NCBI GenBank assembly: GCA_003641345.1
Contig: QNAD01000011.1
Location: 1 to 15,110, forward strand
Length of the DNA stretch: 15,110 nt
Direction of reading: 5' to 3'
Source: Candidatus Zixiibacteriota bacterium
GTDB lineage: Bacteria; Zixibacteria; MSB-5A5; GN15; FEB-12
Below the pieces are notes generated by a model. It saw only the letters and a program-made list of their open reading frames with translations, made no database searches and was not told the origin of the DNA. Position numbers and translations under genes: made by a program. How positions within the stretch are numbered: the stretch's first letter is position 1; every line of letters begins with the position of its first letter. Below are positions 13,665 through 15,110 of this stretch, in pieces.

Positions 13665-15110
13665 ATGACACAACATGCTTATATAATTGGTCTGCTTCCG
13701 CTTTTATCATTTATAATGATTGTCTTTTTCCTGCGCTGGAAAGAAAAAGTTGCGGCTGGCTTTTCAATTTCAATGATTTTAATCTCCTGGATTATGTCTG
13801 TCTGGGTACTTTTGGAAACTATTGCCAGCCATAGTGGAAGTTATGAATCTATCTTATACGAATTTGTAGCTTTTGGCAGTTTCAAGCTTGAAATAGGATT
13901 ACTGATTGACCCTCTTGCGGCTGTTATGCTGGTAGTAGTTACAACAATCGGAGCCTGTGTAGAAATATATTCAGTCGGGTATATGCACGGCGATCCTCGT
14001 TTTAGCCGATTCTTTGCTTATCTTTCTTTATTCCTATTTTCAATGTTGGGATTGGTCTTAGCGAATAACTTCTTTATGATATTTATTTTCTGGGAACTTG
14101 TTGGATTAACTTCATATCTTTTGATTGGTTTCTGGTTTGAGAAAAAATCTGCGGCTGATGCCTGTAAAAAAGCTTTTATTACTACTCGTATCGGGGATTT
14201 GGGTTTTTTACTAAGTCTTTTACTAATGGCATTTTTTGCCGGAACTTTAAATTATGCTGGTGTATTTGAACAGGTTGCCGCCGGAGCATTTCCTCCTGCA
14301 ATTTTAACTTTAACAGCTATCGCATTGTTCTGCGGAGCAGTTGGTAAATCAGCCCAGTTTCCGCTTCATGTTTGGCTTCCCGATGCTATGGAAGGTCCAA
14401 CGCCGGTTTCTGCTTTGATTCATGCCGCTACGATGGTTGCCGCCGGTGTTTATTTGGTGGCAAGGTCGATGGAAGTTTTCGTGGCAACTGCTGATGGAGC
14501 ATTAGTTGTTGCTATTATCGGTTTGATAACATCGTTCTTAGCCGCTACTATTGCTATCACACAAAATGATATTAAACGAGTCTTAGCTTATTCTACTGTA
14601 AGTCAACTTGGTTATATGATCATGGCTTTAGGGCTTTATGGATATGACACTGCTTTGGGTCATCACTCTGCCGGTTATTACGCCGGAACATTTCACCTAA
14701 TGACACACGCATTCTTTAAAGGACTTCTATTCCTTGGTGCTGGTTCGGTGATTCATGCGGTTCATACGAATGATATTCAGGAAATGGGTGGTCTTTTAAA
14801 GAAATTAAAAATTACAGCCCCAACTTTCTTGATTGCTTCACTGTCTATCTCTGGTATTTTCCCTTTTGCCGGTTTTTGGTCAAAAGATGAGATTGTTGCA
14901 TCAACTACAGGTCATCCAATATTTATGTTTTTCACTCTGCTTATTGCATTTATGACCGCTTTTTATATGTGGCGATTATGTTTCCTTACATTTTTTGGAA
15001 AACCAAGAGACCAGCAGAAGTATGACCATGCTCATGAGTCTCCACGGTCAATGACCTGGCCACTTGCATTTTTAGGTTTTTTGGCAGTTACTGCCGGTTG
15101 GGTCGGTATC
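13665..15110 (+). CDS. nuoL: Complex I subunit L (ND5-like proton pump), 3' end outside the window
   Basis: An open frame of 482 codons from ATG 13665 to the window edge with no stop; family members are about 600-700 residues, so the C-terminal helices, lateral helix and anchor are missing only because the sequence ends. It is an antiporter-like membrane subunit that pumps protons at the far end of complex I. Key residues are visible: Glu144 in FIFWELVGLTSYLLIGFW, Lys228 in GAVGKSAQFPLHVWLPDAM followed by EGPTPVSALIHAATMVAAG, His348/Lys353 in THAFFKGLLFL, and Lys408 in GFWSKDEI. Glu144 and Lys228 align with E. coli Glu144 and Lys229. AGGGA precedes the start. nuoM and nuoN probably follow. 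Confidence 0.95.
   Translation, partial: MTQHAYIIGLLPLLSFIMIVFFLRWKEKVAAGFSISMILISWIMSVWVLLETIASHSGSYESILYEFVAFGSFKLEIGLLIDPLAAVMLVVVTTIGACVEIYSVGYMHGDPRFSRFFAYLSLFLFSMLGLVLANNFFMIFIFWELVGLTSYLLIGFWFEKKSAADACKKAFITTRIGDLGFLLSLLLMAFFAGTLNYAGVFEQVAAGAFPPAILTLTAIALFCGAVGKSAQFPLHVWLPDAMEGPTPVSALIHAATMVAAGVYLVARSMEVFVATADGALVVAIIGLITSFLAATIAITQNDIKRVLAYSTVSQLGYMIMALGLYGYDTALGHHSAGYYAGTFHLMTHAFFKGLLFLGAGSVIHAVHTNDIQEMGGLLKKLKITAPTFLIASLSISGIFPFAGFWSKDEIVASTTGHPIFMFFTLLIAFMTAFYMWRLCFLTFFGKPRDQQKYDHAHESPRSMTWPLAFLGFLAVTAGWVGI

Overview
The window is AT-rich bacterial chromosome. Genes are tightly packed, most starts have purine-rich Shine-Dalgarno sequences, and nothing looks like phage, plasmid or an active insertion sequence. 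It suggests an anaerobic or facultative, respiring Gram-negative-type bacterium, possibly of the FCB group or a neighbouring candidate phylum. That placement is inference, resting on a complex I locus without nuoEFG, a pyrophosphate-type phosphofructokinase and a secreted protein that appears to be a c-type cytochrome.

Left part (1-4727). The window opens inside a leftward gene for an exported protein whose visible end reads like the first heme site of a multiheme cytochrome c. Divergent from it run four rightward genes: a WbuB-like GT4 glycosyltransferase, a class-V aminotransferase/cysteine desulfurase, a small cytoplasmic protein of two SH3-like repeats starting 6 bases after the desulfurase, and a phosphofructokinase whose active-site residues are those of the PPi-dependent type.

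Middle (4728-8734). A convergent junction with several small hairpins separates the phosphofructokinase from a leftward 1044-residue soluble hybrid histidine kinase (coiled coil, five PAS domains, HisKA, HATPase, C-terminal receiver). Upstream of the kinase lies a 726-base divergent intergenic region with no gene. It holds a cluster of fold-back and degenerate repeats (about 8180-8524) and candidate promoters for the kinase and for the nuo operon.

Right part (8735-15110). A compact operon nuoA-B-C-D-H-I-J-K-L encodes respiratory complex I; nuoL runs off the right edge. Genes overlap or lie a few bases apart. nuoE, nuoF and nuoG, which encode the NADH-oxidising module, are absent between nuoD and nuoH, so this locus encodes the 11-subunit type (presumably with nuoM and nuoN beyond the window). 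In such complexes the electron donor is often ferredoxin or another non-NADH carrier. The assembled parts would be the membrane arm (A, H, J, K, L) and the quinone-reducing connecting module (B, C, D, I).

Most of the window is recognisable core metabolism. The less ordinary points are the EFG-less complex I, the Lys/Pro/Glu-rich tail on NuoI, the PPi signature of the phosphofructokinase, the desulfurase-SH3 gene pair, and the repeat cluster between the kinase and the nuo operon. I see no convincing undescribed defence, mobile or RNA-guided system.
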